Source: Reticulitermes speratus
Lineage: Eukaryota; Arthropoda; Insecta; Blattodea; Rhinotermitidae
Length of the DNA: 64,000 nucleotides
Reading direction: 5' to 3'
Assembly: GCA_021186555.1 (NCBI GenBank)
Contig: JAJKFL010000005.1
Span: 18,788,635-18,852,634, forward strand
The position numbers were made by a program, and so were the translations under genes. Under the pieces are notes generated by a model, which was not told the DNA's origin, searched no databases, and saw only the letters and a list, made by a program, of their open reading frames with translations. How positions within the stretch are numbered: position 1 is the stretch's first letter; each line of letters opens with the position of its first letter. Below are positions 37,958-50,431 of the stretch, piece after piece.

Positions 37958-37969
37958 TTTAACTGTTTA

Positions 37970-38190
37970 GAGCCCATTGGTAATTATGTGTATCATCTGT
38001 CGTAATCATCAAAGCTTCTACGTTTCGTCCATAAAATGTTTTTTTTATTTCATATGTTACTGAAAATGAATGTTTATTTAACTAAGTACATTAAACAGTT
38101 AGTTGCTCTTAATATAGAGATTGACTCTGTTGTCTGTGAAGTAACAAGCGTACTTCATAACGCCGATATTCTTCATGTTGGACTACTTTA
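37970..38190. other. AT-rich non-coding stretch
   Basis: Nothing recognised. Confidence 0.5.
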
Positions 38191-38250
38191 CTCTTGAAGA
38201 TGTTACCTATAAATTTTACCAAAACGTCAGTAACGCACTACCGACAAACA
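38191..38250 (+). repeat. Penelope-type terminal signature, isolated
   Basis: TTGAAGATGTTACC is followed by a spacer and ACCAAAACGTCAGTAACGC, then ACTACCGACAAACACC. The order matches the copies at 15186 and 60849. Confidence 0.4.
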
Positions 38251-40299
38251 CCTCACTGCATCCCTGGGGAAGATTTCAACTGGACCGCCTGCAGAAGCCT
38301 AAAATCACAAATGTCTAAATTTTTTAGTCTAATATGACGCCATTTCAGTGACAGGCAGACTCATTTCCTACCCCATAGAAAAAAGTCTTATTTCACTTTT
38401 CGTTCATTGGTATCCTGACAGAAACACTAATATTCCTGTGGTGAAGAATAATGTATTTGTGTTATGAATGGATGTCAGAAATGAACGTAAAGTAATGCGT
38501 ATTTAGAGAGTGCTGTTAGATTTTAATTAAAGTTATATTAATGTAAAATTTAGGAGCAGAAAGCTACAAAAAATAGCGTCCAAAGCAGAAAACTTGAATA
38601 TAAATGGAAATCAGAGTAATTAGACTCGGAAAGGCGTTTCAGTTTGATTTGCTTTCTCCGGTGTGTGTCCAAAATGTGCTTAATACAACATTAAATTACA
38701 TATTAACTGTCAGGAGTCGCAACCACTCGCGTGTCTTTAATCGATTTGACATGTACGCTTATAATGAGACATACGTTTTGACATACTGTAAGAAAAGCAA
38801 TAATGAAAAAATAAATTTGCTATAAAAGAAATTTATTAGCAATTATTACAGGTCCAGTTGTTGACATTCCTTATATATGTTGATACAGCCGAGTATGGCT
38901 CAAAGCCTTATGTTTCCTGGATTTCTGACTCTTGTTTTTAGACATTTAGTAGATCTCCATGGCTGATGGGTCCGCCAGTCGCAGGGCTTCTGTAAGTACT
39001 GGGTAACACATACATAGAAAGAAAACATCTATGCCCAGAAAGGCATGTGAATCAACGATTCCACTATTTAAGTTGTAGAAGACAGAAGAGGTGTTAGACT
39101 GTACAGCCACTACCGATCTCTTTATTCAGTGCCAGCTCAAATTTCTTCCGCACTAGACGAAGCCTAGACTTGCCGTCTCCTGCACACAGGCTCCAAACTC
39201 GTCACGTATGATTCAATGTATATAGTACAAAATGATAGTTATGATAGATTTTCTTTTTAGTGTTTTGAAGTGCAGTTCTCAAAGTTCTTTATTCTTGCTT
39301 CCTGATCTTTTGCTGTAGAATTTGTCGCCCTAGACTATCGTCTAGTTCGCCTAGTATTTGAACCGACTGTGTATCTATCGGCCCCATATCAAGAGGTTTC
39401 TCTCTGAGGCGCATCTGATTAGAGACAATCGTTGAACCGAAATTTTTAGTGGTCGCAATTTAAATGAACGTTACGTTTGTGTGACTGATTCACGTTCTGA
39501 AACGTTGCACTGTTCAGAAACTAAGACGCTGAATAATGTTTAAATTTACAACATAACAGTTATCAAATTTTGTGTTTTCCTTTCCATGTTATTGGAGGTA
39601 GATATCGGTTTTAAGAGGGCGTTTGTTCCCTGAATATCTTCTGTACATGGAACTTTCAGAAACAAGAAACGTGTTATTGAATCTATAACATTTTAAGGAA
39701 ACCATTCGCAAAAACTTTAAAGATTAATGTTTAAGATATAGTGCAAAATAATAAATCCCAAATGAAAATTTCTTCATGCAAAGAGTTAATATTTGTAACA
39801 GTTCTTCTGACATTTATAGGTTTGTTCGAACGCCTTCCGTCACTTTTGTGTAGGAAGGTCATTTGCAAAATGGCTGTAACAAATGAAATTACCTTCGTTT
39901 TGTGTGTGTGTGGCATTGTGTTCACTGCTGATAACAATGAACACTCCCTGCGAGTGTTCAGATAACACTGTTCCATTACAGTTCAGATTCTGGTGAATAA
40001 GATATTATGTAGGCAACGTACAGAAATTACCACCAGACTTGTGGCACTACTGTTTTTTTTAGTTTGATGGAGGTAGAATATGTGGTTTTGTTGATTAAAA
40101 TGTTTGTTTCAGTTCTGGCGTGTATTCGTTAGTGTTTTACTACAGTGACAGGTAAAATGTAAGCCAGCAGCCATTATTCTAATATTTTATGTTGAAACAA
40201 TAGTAACCTTGAATTCTAGATGTAATGGTACTGAGAGTGCAAAACATGATCTCCAGCCTTTCCTTTCATATTTTATTCATTCGTCATTCTAAATATGTA
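38251..40299. other. AT-rich non-coding stretch
   Basis: No gene or repeat recognised. The antisense open frames at 39731-39976 are short and without family resemblance. Confidence 0.5.
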
Positions 40300-40680
40300 C
40301 GACAGCGAATTTGGACTACAAATAAGAGCGATGCTCTAAAACCAGAAACAGCACTAAAGAGAGCTTTAAGGCTATTATTAGGCTGTACAGTACTGGACTG
40401 CCAAATAAATATTGATGTCCGGAATAGAATAAAAGTCGACAGTATAATGTATTAAAAGATATGATATCCCATCAGAAGAACCGCAAAGATCGCTAGCAAA
40501 AAACGGATGGAAATATTCTGACGAAACTCTTTTTCGATACTAGTCTTGGAGACAATGGAGTATGGGGCGATGTACAGAAATATGGAAAGATGAAGACCAG
40601 CTTGAACTTTAAAGAAACAAGTCTGCCGATCAAAGTGTTGATTATCTTTATGAAGATGATAATGAAGTTGATAATTCTAA
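40300..40680 (+). pseudogene. decayed LINE ORF2 C-terminus and 3' tail
   Basis: The frame through 40310-40455 reads IWTTNKSDALKPETALKRAL followed by LRLLLGCTVLDCQINIDVRN and RIKVDSIMY. This matches the post-RT region of a common insect LINE group (W.....DE..I...EMRFLR.L.G.T.LD...N.DIR..LKV.SI). After stops and shifts, another frame near 40578-40608 ends IWKDEDQLEL and a stop, like the RP.RRW.DQ..LEL terminus of such ORFs. A GATGATAATGAAG-rich tail then runs to about 40680. It is heavily mutated and non-functional. The 149-codon open frame that starts at 40590 in this tail is a by-product. Confidence 0.55.
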
Positions 40681-41162
40681 ACTACTTAATGTGTATAGAT
40701 ATCATGTGTTATAAATTTACATTCGGATTTAATTGTCTTATTTTATTCCTTACGTACACGTATGTACTTCACGGCGTACAAAAATGTTTCGAGTTATTTT
40801 TAAACTGCAAAATAACTGAGAGTGAAAAAACATATACTTACATACTTCATTCAAAAACAAGTACTTTTAACCTACCTTTACTAAGTAAGAAAGAGGTTAG
40901 CTTTTTGATATTGCAGGCTTTCTATGTGCCTTTGTGTCTCTGTGTCTGTGTGTACGTACGTGTTTCGCTCGTTCGACATCTCAATCAGATGACTAGTTTT
41001 TACATAACTTGGTATGACCACATTGCCGTATCATATTAATACAGCATCGTAATTTTAATTTTAAAAGTGAGTAATAACTTCGTTGGAGAAGTGCAAACTT
41101 CTGAGTGGGGAATGACAATAACGCCACTTAATTAAGGATTCTGGAATTTCGTATGTTAAAAT
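40681..41162. other. AT-rich non-coding stretch
   Basis: No element recognised. Part of a low-complexity open frame (to 41039) rich in Leu, Tyr and Cys that I do not consider coding. A TG/TC-rich patch lies at 40930-40970. Confidence 0.5.
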
Positions 41163-41170
41163 CTCTTGAA

Positions 41171-41431
41171 GTGGCCGTGCGGTCTAAGGCGTGGGTCTTC
41201 GGCCGCTCGCTTGCTAGGATCGTGGGTTCGAATCCTACAGGGGGCATGGATGTTTGTCTCTTGTGAGTGTTGTGTGTTGTTGTCAGGTAGAGGCCTCTGC
41301 GTCGAGCCGATCCCTCGTCCAGTGGAGTCCTACCGACTGTGGTGTGTCTCTCAGTGTGATCAAAAGAAATTACAAACCTCGACACTGAAACGGGAAGACC
41401 GGAGTAGGTAGAAGAGGGCGACTAAAAAAAA
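41171..41431 (+). mobile_element. tRNA-derived SINE, main family, tail type 1
   Basis: The head gtggccgtgcggtctaaggc is a class II tRNA (Leu/Ser-like) box A region. The tgggttcgaatcc about 50 bases later is a canonical box B. The body runs through cttgtgagtgttgtgtgttg, ggagtcctaccgactgtggt and gtgtgatc. The tail is type 1 (cctcgacactgaaacggg ... gactaaaaaaaa) and ends in an A-run. Flanking direct repeats ctcttgaa (41163-41170 and 41432-41439) are the target duplication. Against the other copies it lacks the ccgatcc 5' leader, so it is slightly 5'-truncated. The apparent peptides across it are not genes. Confidence 0.92.
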
Positions 41432-41439
41432 CTCTTGAA

Positions 41440-44400
41440 AACTTGCAACGTTTATTGAAGTAATTGAATGGTTGTACCATATGGATTAATATATAAAATG
41501 ACATCATGGGCTTCGTGCGAAATCTTTCTTCAGCTATAGCTTGTATGACCTATAACTAACGACAGGTTTGGCCTAAGCAAGTTAAGTTTTGTACGGAGAT
41601 AAACGTAGATTATAAATGTGAATAAATACTGTGTATGAAAAATGTCTTGTAAGACAATTACAAATAAGGTGACAGAGGAAAACTTTGCGATTTTGTCCGA
41701 CTAACCTAAGGTATAATCTGCGCTAAGTAATAAGGCTTTCAGAAAACCGAAGTAACAGTAAAAATTCAATTAAATTCAATTCAATGGACATTTATTAACG
41801 TGCAGGCTTATCAGCACAAGTGCCAATTACAAAGCCAGCACAGAGCACAAATAAGATACAAGCAGTACAAATACACAAGACAAAACACTAAAGAAACAAA
41901 ACAAATATGTAGAAAAACAATATAAAAGAAATACTGGAGCAAAAATCCAATACCCTGACAAAACATACATAAGTTGATTTAAATATGTCGCGGATTAGCG
42001 CAGAATAATAAGTAACGTCAGTGACCGAACTACATCGTCGAGTTCATGATTTACATGGTAACAAATCAGTAATCAAAACAGACCTACCATTGAATATACA
42101 AGTATACCTAATGATGACATTAGCCGCCTAAGCGCATCTAGCGGAAGGGCAGTTGCGAAGGTTTAATTTAACATGAAACAATTTAAAATCTCCTAAATTT
42201 CAATTCGGCACAAGAAGGCCGACAGTTCCCAAAAGAGTAGGGCAAATTTTGAGCCATTGTAAACATTAAGTAAAAAGAGGGCGTCTAAGTGGCACCTACG
42301 ATCACTTAAAGTATGAAATGTCAAGTAATTTAAAACATTAGCATAACTGTAGGATAAGTGACTGAAAAAAACGACTGTAGTAACAGACTATCACGAGATG
42401 ACTTTATTTCACGAAAAATTTTGATGTCATCCGCAAAGAGAAGGCAATTTGAATACTTGACCACACCACACAATAACAAATATAAACTTAGTAGATCTGT
42501 TATTCATAACACAAAGGGGATATGTCATCTTAGAACATAATAGATCTGTTGGACCAAATCTGCATACAATAGACAAGCATACTTAAGAGTTCTGCTTGGG
42601 ATTTCTTGTTTCGAAAACATTCCTTGCGATTTTGATTATTCAGTTTGCCCTGAATTCCACGTATTCAGCTGAAACTATGTATTACTGGTGGTCATAATCA
42701 TGGATAGCACACCGCGTAAGTGTTAACTCTTTCGAAACGTTCTTCGAGTATTAGGTTTAAAGTTTTCGATAACTGATAACGTTTTCTGCGACGAGTATAT
42801 TTCATTGAAGAAATTTGATAATTTTCTATTTCAGGATCACACAATATATTTTAATCCTATATTTTTTTAGGTTTCCAGAGGGGAAATTTGAAGAATTCTT
42901 CTGGGCTTTAACACTTGTACTATTGTAGATGGATACAGACTTTTTCGACGTGTATGTTTCCTCCATCTTCAGAGTGGAAGATTAGGTACACTTTCATTGA
43001 TAAAGTAACACAATCTTTCAACCCTGAAAATGAAGGCAGCTTGTTCGTCCGTTACCTCGGTATCCACCAGTAAGACTACACGTTGTCCACATCCTCAAAA
43101 TCGCAATCTGAAGTATTATATCTACAATTAAAAATAATTAAGTATAATATTTAACCATCACACGCAAATTAAAATTCTTTGTTATATTCTGAAATTGATC
43201 TGATATTTTTCTATCCTATACGGTCAATTTCAAGGGTTTTATACATTACACAACTGTGGAGGTTTACATTACACTGTGCGCATTCCATTGTCTGACATTA
43301 GGTCGATAACTAAATTAACTGGGCATATATCAGTGTATTCGTCAAGTAGCAAATTTATCGAAGTTCCTTCAGAAGTTTCTAAGAAAGAAACGTGGAGTGA
43401 CAGAAACATTTGTCGGTCTCATAGTCATGTTTTTATTTTCGTGCAAAGAATGCGTAGGAATCTATGACAGCCTATCTTACACGAAATAAAATTATTATGA
43501 TTGCACATTTTAAAACAAATATTCTTATGAAATTTGAAAACATGACTGTCACTTTAAAACTACGGTTTGCTGGGACGTGACGCCATAACATTTTGTAGCT
43601 AGATGCCTGTACGAACCCATTCATATACAAAACTATAGCATGTTATATTTCGGGAGAACGTGAATTTAATTTACACATCTGAGATAATATCAATTTCATA
43701 TCTAGTTTACAAATAGAGTATTTCTGAAAAGTATTTTGCTTCTAACAACTGAATACACTTAACATAGTAATAATAATTCAACTAAAGTAATTCATATAAC
43801 ATACTGATAGCTGTTAAATATTATGATGCATTATGCTATAGAACTCGATTAAGAAATGTCGAAAACAAAGTGAAAGAGAAATATCCAAAAGGAATTGTTA
43901 TTTTGAGAATGAACGTTATCAAAACAAAAGTTGAAGAAAGTTAAATAGAAACTAAAATCTGAGATACCATCGATTTGATTAATAGGTATAATTTCAAGAG
44001 ACACTGTACAGAATGAAGAGGAACTGCAAATCAAATTAGAACTACATATGCGATGAGAAAATAATATTTGTTAAATTGGAAATGGTAGACGAAATTAGTA
44101 CAATTACATACTGGAATTCATATTCTTTAGAAGAGAAAGATCATGGTATGATCTGAAAATAGGAAGAAAGATAACTTTTGAACCTGTGAATAGACAAGTT
44201 TGCTGTGGATAAAGAACAAACGAGTGTAATTTTGGGTACGTCATGAGATTTGCCTTTCACTCTTAGTGCTGGTAATACAGCAGCTGAAGTGTGATAGATT
44301 TTATTGATAGAGTGAGTTTGAAGCGACATTGCGACGTACACAAAGCAGTATTGCACTGTCTTACTACGGCTCTCAGGACTTGATTTGTATTAGAGATAAA

Positions 44401-46461
44401 TACCCCGAAGTCGTGAATCAAATAATCGATAAGCTTGATTGACCTCTTGTATAAACACTGCATGACTTGTAAATCTGCGTGTAAACTTTATGTTGGGACA
44501 TATGAGCCTCTCACAGCCGCAAGTGTGAAGAACATTTCGCCTGCACTGAGACGCCATGTGTCTTGCTACATACTAGAAAAAGACGACCTTAAACCCAGAC
44601 TTTTCAACTATTTTCTCTTATTGTAATTTTGTATTGTAATGGAGATTATTTTGTACACGTCTAAATTAAAGAAATTGGTGTAATTCAAGCTCGAGTAGCA
44701 CACAGATAACAGAATATCTCAAGGTGTAATCTGTCTTTAATAAATGTGGGTCACATTTTCCTTCAGCTATCTCGCAATAGGTCTTGCAATAAAAAGGAAC
44801 CGAACTAATAACTCTCGTATTGATGGACAATTATGGCGGATTTTTGACTCTTCACTCTATTGGACTACGCGGCAGATGAAGGTCCTTCTTAAGACAGAAA
44901 AAAAACACGTCGATCCTTCGCTCTTAAGAGATCAAGGCAAATAAAAATAGCACAGCACACGAAACTTACTAATGAAATCTAAATATCAGGACTATGGACT
45001 TGTCTTTATTAACTTTAATTTTAGGAACGTCTGCTCAAGAGAAAGTGAATAAAACAAAAGAAAATGAAATTCAGTCGCATAATTAAGATCCTTCGAATAT
45101 TGAAGATTGTTCTGTAGATATAAATGAATGGAGTAAATGAGATTGGTAGAACATGTGGCACGCATGAATCTGCTATTTTTATCGTAATGCTTTTAGGTTG
45201 CATGGAGGAAGTAGGATTTACATCCAAAACGTTTGGCGTGCAGCCATTGTGTTATTGACCACGTGTCAGACCTGGTATACAAAACATAGAATATTGAATA
45301 ACCGTGATAACATAACTGAATCCTGGGAGCTTCGTGGTTAAAGAGATACTCAATAACCTGATAACACAATTTCATTCTTGGAATTACATGGTTAGTTGGA
45401 AAACTGAAGGGAATTGTTATACAATATCGAAAATATATGAAACCACTTGCAAAATAAGTGTTTTAATGAATAAATTATTTTTTTTTCTTTTTTATTAATT
45501 GTTTAAAAACAACAATTTCAAATTTCTTAGCATAAAATTTGAGACCTGTTATATATTATTTACTGGAAATGCGTAAAATAAAGCGAAAATATTGTGTTTC
45601 TTTTCATATTTTCAGAACTTTTTTTATAGACAGAATGATGAAGTAATATGGCATGTTAGCTGGTCAGAAACGATTCTCTTTTTCAGTTAGAAAAGTGGCT
45701 TCCGAAAAGTACCGTTAGAACATGACTTTAAAAGAGAACGTATCTCACAACGGTCTCTTTTCTTTTATTAAGCGATCTTGCATGCAATAATGTAATTGTA
45801 CAATACTTGGGAGTAAGCTGCAAAGTGAAACATATTAAGAAACTGTTACGATGAACAGCGCACGTAGAACAAATAAGTGATAAGGAGTTCTCCCATCCAT
45901 AATAACTTCTATGCATGGATATGTTTTTACGGTTAGAGGGAGCAAAGTGTTCAGTTCCAATACACTTTCTGGTTGTCAAGGTGTTCCACCGAAAATGGTG
46001 ATAAAGGGAAAATATATGATTTGAAGCAAAATTTTATATAACACATCATTCGGGTTGAAATAATCTCTGATATTAAGGTAATACTTTTTATTTAAATATT
46101 TAAGATTGCTTGTTATCTGACACTCGCTCATGTTGCTCGCAGTCCTGTAATGGAGTGCAGAAATCAAGAGACATAAACCTTTCTTTACGGAGATAAATGG
46201 GTCTGATTTATGCCATGAAACGCAAAATATTTAGGCAGCAACGCATTCGGCATGTTGAAATCACATATGTATAAAAGACTCCTTATCTCATGCACTGAAA
46301 CCATTGAGTAGTGCGAAATATACATGAAAATCATTACATATCTCTATTGGAGATTTATTTTAGGTGGACTAAGCCGGACTCCATTACTAGCAATTATTTA
46401 GCGCATATCTGATTCTGATAATCTTATGAAATCTGTTCGCATTTGACATCAACTCAATCCG
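41440..46461. other. AT-rich stretch with Penelope-type ends near 41505 and 42911
   Basis: No gene recognised. On the minus strand at about 41505-41540 is ctgaagaaagatttcgcacg, and at 42911-42975 a clearer signature listed separately. The remainder is AT-rich with short random frames. Confidence 0.5.
42911..42975 (-). repeat. Penelope-type terminal signature, isolated
   Basis: On the minus strand CTGAAGATGGAGG is followed by ACACGTCGAAAAAGTC and TGTATCCATCTACAATAG. The spacing and order match the copies at 15186 and 59570. Confidence 0.45.
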
Positions 46462-46530
46462 AAACTACCTGAGTGGATAAAGCTTTCCTAACGAGCTTTT
46501 CGTTCGATCCAAACATTATCCACGAGATGA
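46462..46530 (+). repeat. possible tRNA-like SINE relic
   Basis: actacctgagtggataaagc resembles a box A, and tcgttcgatccaaac about 25 bases later a box B. The shortened spacing implies deletion of the anticodon region. No tail or duplication is visible. Confidence 0.35.
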
Positions 46531-47369
46531 GTATTGGTTAATATGATCTGCACCAAATATGATTTCCTATTCGGCAACGACAGTGCAACTTGTTTAAATT
46601 TACTGCAGCATCCGGTCTCTGTTTTGTCCAGTTATTATGGACATTAGTTTAGGAAGTGGCCTTGTGTGTAATGTCCGGAAATAACCTCACTAGTAGGATT
46701 CCATATAGATACCATCTGTTAGTTGCATGCTACTTTAATCTGAGTGCTACATCCGTACTTTCATGATCGATACAAATTATAGCAGATGACTATACAACAG
46801 CAAGAAAATAATATTTGGATAACAATAATACAATAAATAATTGTTTATCAAAGGATAATGTCCTTCCCTGGAACACAGTTACCCATTTAACCTTTTTAAA
46901 CACATGAAATTTAAATATAATAAGTAAGTGCTGAATTGTGAGGTACATATAACAGAATTTACGTTAGAGACAAGAAAACAGTATTTTTCTCCTATCGCCA
47001 TGGTAATACATTTAAATGAAGTATTTTCTGAAGTTGTAAAAATAATGTGAAAAAGAATACTGTAGACAATTGTACTGACACAAATAAAAATTAAGTGAGA
47101 AATATACAGTAGCAGAAATTTTCGAATGCATTCCTCAATAATCTAAGTCTACTCGTAGGTAATGATTCATTTCTCTTGATGAGTTAAATTCAGTACCCGG
47201 ATGCCTTACGGTTCAAACGCCTTTTCGAAAGTATATACTTCCGGATTTTGATGAGTTTCACACATTGTCGAGTATCGAAGTTTTTAACGTGTGGAGGGTA
47301 GCATCCACTCTGTACATTCCTCGATAATATGGTCATATGATACTCAGGACTTTACTTTCAACTTATAAA
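46531..47369. other. AT-rich non-coding stretch
   Basis: Nothing recognised. Confidence 0.5.
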
Positions 47370-47371
47370 TA

Positions 47372-47449
47372 CAGGGCGTACACAAACGAATGGTGCGGTT
47401 TTAATAGTGAACACTATTAAAACCGCACCATTCTTTTGTGTATGCCCTG
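47372..47449. mobile_element. 78-bp hairpin MITE flanked by TA
   Basis: Two 38-bp arms (47372-47409 and 47412-47449) are inverted copies with only two mismatches, separated by two bases. The ends read cagggc...gccctg and are flanked on both sides by TA (47370-47371, 47450-47451), as expected for a Tc1/mariner-type TA target duplication. It has no coding capacity. Transposase family is inferred only from the TA flanks. Confidence 0.85.
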
Positions 47450-47451
47450 TA

Positions 47452-50337
47452 TATTCTGGCTTAAAAATATATTGACTTCTTGACTATTACCGAAATTTAA
47501 ATAACCATATAGAATTAAAATTGAAATATATGGATTCATGAATTGCATTCCTTGTACTCTTGCGTCTCTCATTTATTCATTGCAATTATAATCTGCTGAG
47601 GACGGAACAAACAAGAAAACTGTATTTACTATCACTTCGAGCTTCAAATTCGTCCTTTGTTTTCTGATCCTCCCAGCATTCAATTGCTCATGCATGTATT
47701 TCAAAGTAGAGACACTATGCTGCTCTTATATCACTAAAGAGTTAATATTGCATACCTAATTTCAATGCATTATTTTCATGAAAAGCATAAAATTAACACA
47801 AATTCGGAACAATATCTATTAATCTCGCCAATTTTAATCTCTAAAATTTAGTATTGAGCATCTACATTTAAAAATAGCGGCAACATGTATTTTGATTTCT
47901 GCCTATTCAGTAAAATCCATAATTCACTTGATCTTCAGAAAAAATAGCGTGACAAATTTTCCTCCTTAGAAATCTTCCCGTGGAAACTTACATGTATGCT
48001 ATCGTCTTGTACGTTCTATTTTACTCATTTATGAACTCTTCTACGTAAAGTTTATTTTGTATTTAAACTTATATTTATTTTCTTATTTATTGTCCGTCAA
48101 TGTTACTACATCATGTATCTGATACTCTCGGAAACCCAAAATTCTTCTAAGTAATATTTAAATATTTATTTTCTGCGAGAGAAAACACTTCCTCCTTATT
48201 ACAATGTTGAACATCGGTTAGTCTTGTTTAGGTATAGAATAGAATTTCCTTCTGAGATCCTTACGAAACACATAAACAAGGTGCATGGGGTAAAGTAAGA
48301 TTTTTATTATCTAAACAGGTAATAGGTACAGTAATTGCTATGCTGTTAAAGTATAATTCAAGCAAGACTCTTTTTACTGCCGTGAATATCATTCTTTTTT
48401 CTTTATCGCTACCATAGCACGATAGATTTTTCCTCAAGAATGCTCTAAAGATATTTCCTAAGACTGACAAGAATAGGCATTGAAATATAATGTCCACAAT
48501 AAATACAGACCATCCCTATAAGACCCCAAGAAACCCTTCTAATTCCTAACTCGTTTTGCCTTCATGCAAATATAATACCAGGCCTCCATGAGAGACGAAA
48601 GAAATGGGGTTTACTACTTTGCACTTATCACTGTTATCATATCTGAAAGGATATAGATTCCACAAAATAAAACACAAGGCGTTCTTAGGAAACAAAATTT
48701 AATTTCAATTGCCTTCAACAGAAGAAATAGAATAATACAAAAGAGAAAGCTTCTTTGACACAAAGTTTTAATTTTCTTTGTATTTATGATGGTTCTGTCG
48801 ACTAAAATGCGAATATCTTGTATGTTTGATGGTTATAATTTGGGTTATTACTGTTTTGTGCACACACACACACAATGAGACTCAATGTAAATTTCAAAGC
48901 CGAAGCCAGAATTTAATGGTTTAGTCTAGATTAACTGGTATGAGAGACAGTGTTTAATACATTAGCGTGACGTATATATGGGCATGTTGCTTATTTATGT
49001 GCGAATATTCAATAAGGTTGCAGAGTTGGGATATTTTTAGAGGTTGTTTTAAGCAATAAGTTATTATTTTTATGTTTCAGTAATTTAAAAACTTGCTGCT
49101 TGATACCATCTTATATTAGACTGTTTTTTTTATTTACGAACGACATTTCAGTTGCAAAATTACGTGTTGTCTAATGTTTTGAAGATTTTGATTAATAAGC
49201 TCTAAATGACACAGGGGATCGACCGTAGTATCCTAACAATTTTATCGTGGAGAGCCTGAGGAAACCAGAGTGCTGCTCACGACATTTTGTCTTTGTGCGC
49301 TGATTTTAATCCACAGCCTCCCTAATAAAAGCACGTTGTAACTACACTTCCACAGCGGCAGTTCAGTTTTAATAGAAGGCTCACTTTTATACAACTAATA
49401 AACTTGGGTTAGTACGATGTAGTGACATTTTAATGACTTGCTTAGCTTCAGCTTTTGGGCATATTTGCAATTGTGCTCAGGGTTTCAAATCTCTGAAGAC
49501 AGGCCAGTAAGTGTGTCAAAAGTGTTGTGGAACCTAACTTCATACTTTGAGCTAACTATGCTATCCCTGCTTCTCAATTTTAGATAATTTTGAGGAGCTG
49601 GATACTTAGCATGCAATGAGATATGTGATGTTCATAAAAAATTTGTTTCGAAAGTCTGAAATTCTATATTAACCAGTCGAAAAGCATGGATTCAATTATT
49701 TTGGCCGTTACAATTTTTGAAAAGTTGTTTACTACTAGTTCATTAGATTGTTCTTGTTTCTTACTAACTGCTCTACTGTAAGAACACGTCCAGAAATGTC
49801 AAAATTATTCCCTTGTAAATAAGTAACAAAACATTTCCTGGCTGATTGACAGACCAACTGACGCAGTCTCTAGCAGTAAATCCCGATGATCCAAAACGCT
49901 TGTAGTTATCCTCTCATTGTACAAGGTTCTGACCCACGTCCATTCACGTCCCACCTCACGACTTACTTCGGATACTTCTGGCCTTTAAAATCACGTTTTC
50001 TTCTTGATCTTAACAAATAACACTTTAAAAGCGCTGCCCATTCCAAACTTGTTTATACGATTCTTATCTCCCCAAACACAGAAACGTAACGAGCCTACAA
50101 TATCGCACATTTCCTGCCCTAACTATATCAGGGGACCCTTTATAATTCACTAATTTCTTCGTGTGGTAGCCATATTGCTTAATTCTTAGGAGCAGATTGA
50201 AATACTTTTCTGATCACTTTGTTTTCAAACATTTTTATCCGTACTATTCCCTTAAAGTAAGAGGCCATAAAGTTTCTGTAGAGTAATATGTCGTTCTTTG
50301 TTATGTATCGGATTACAACAAAATACACTGTTAGGCC
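47452..50337. other. AT-rich non-coding stretch
   Basis: No gene recognised. A CA microsatellite lies at 48859-48873. The strongly mixed 49200-49330 segment has no frame. Confidence 0.5.
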
Positions 50338-50431
50338 ATACATACACCTTATTATTTTACATTGCCAAATGTAATTTAAAGTAATGTAAATAACGTAAAA
50401 CTTATAATTTAAAATAATAAGGTGCATGTAT
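50338..50431. repeat. short inverted repeat, 22-bp arms
   Basis: 50338-50359 (atacatacaccttattattt) and 50410-50431 are inverted copies with one difference, separated by about 50 AT-rich bases. It could be a MITE relic. Confidence 0.6.

Noticed and set aside
40590-41039. The longest open frame in the window (149 codons)
   Set aside because: It starts in the tail of a dead LINE, is dominated by Leu/Ile/Tyr/Cys from AT-rich and TG-repeat DNA, and shows no family resemblance, promoter or splice context.
41171-41250. A functional tRNA gene at the SINE heads
   Set aside because: Box A and box B are good, but the acceptor stem and anticodon arm do not fold as a tRNA and the sequence continues into a SINE body and A-tail.
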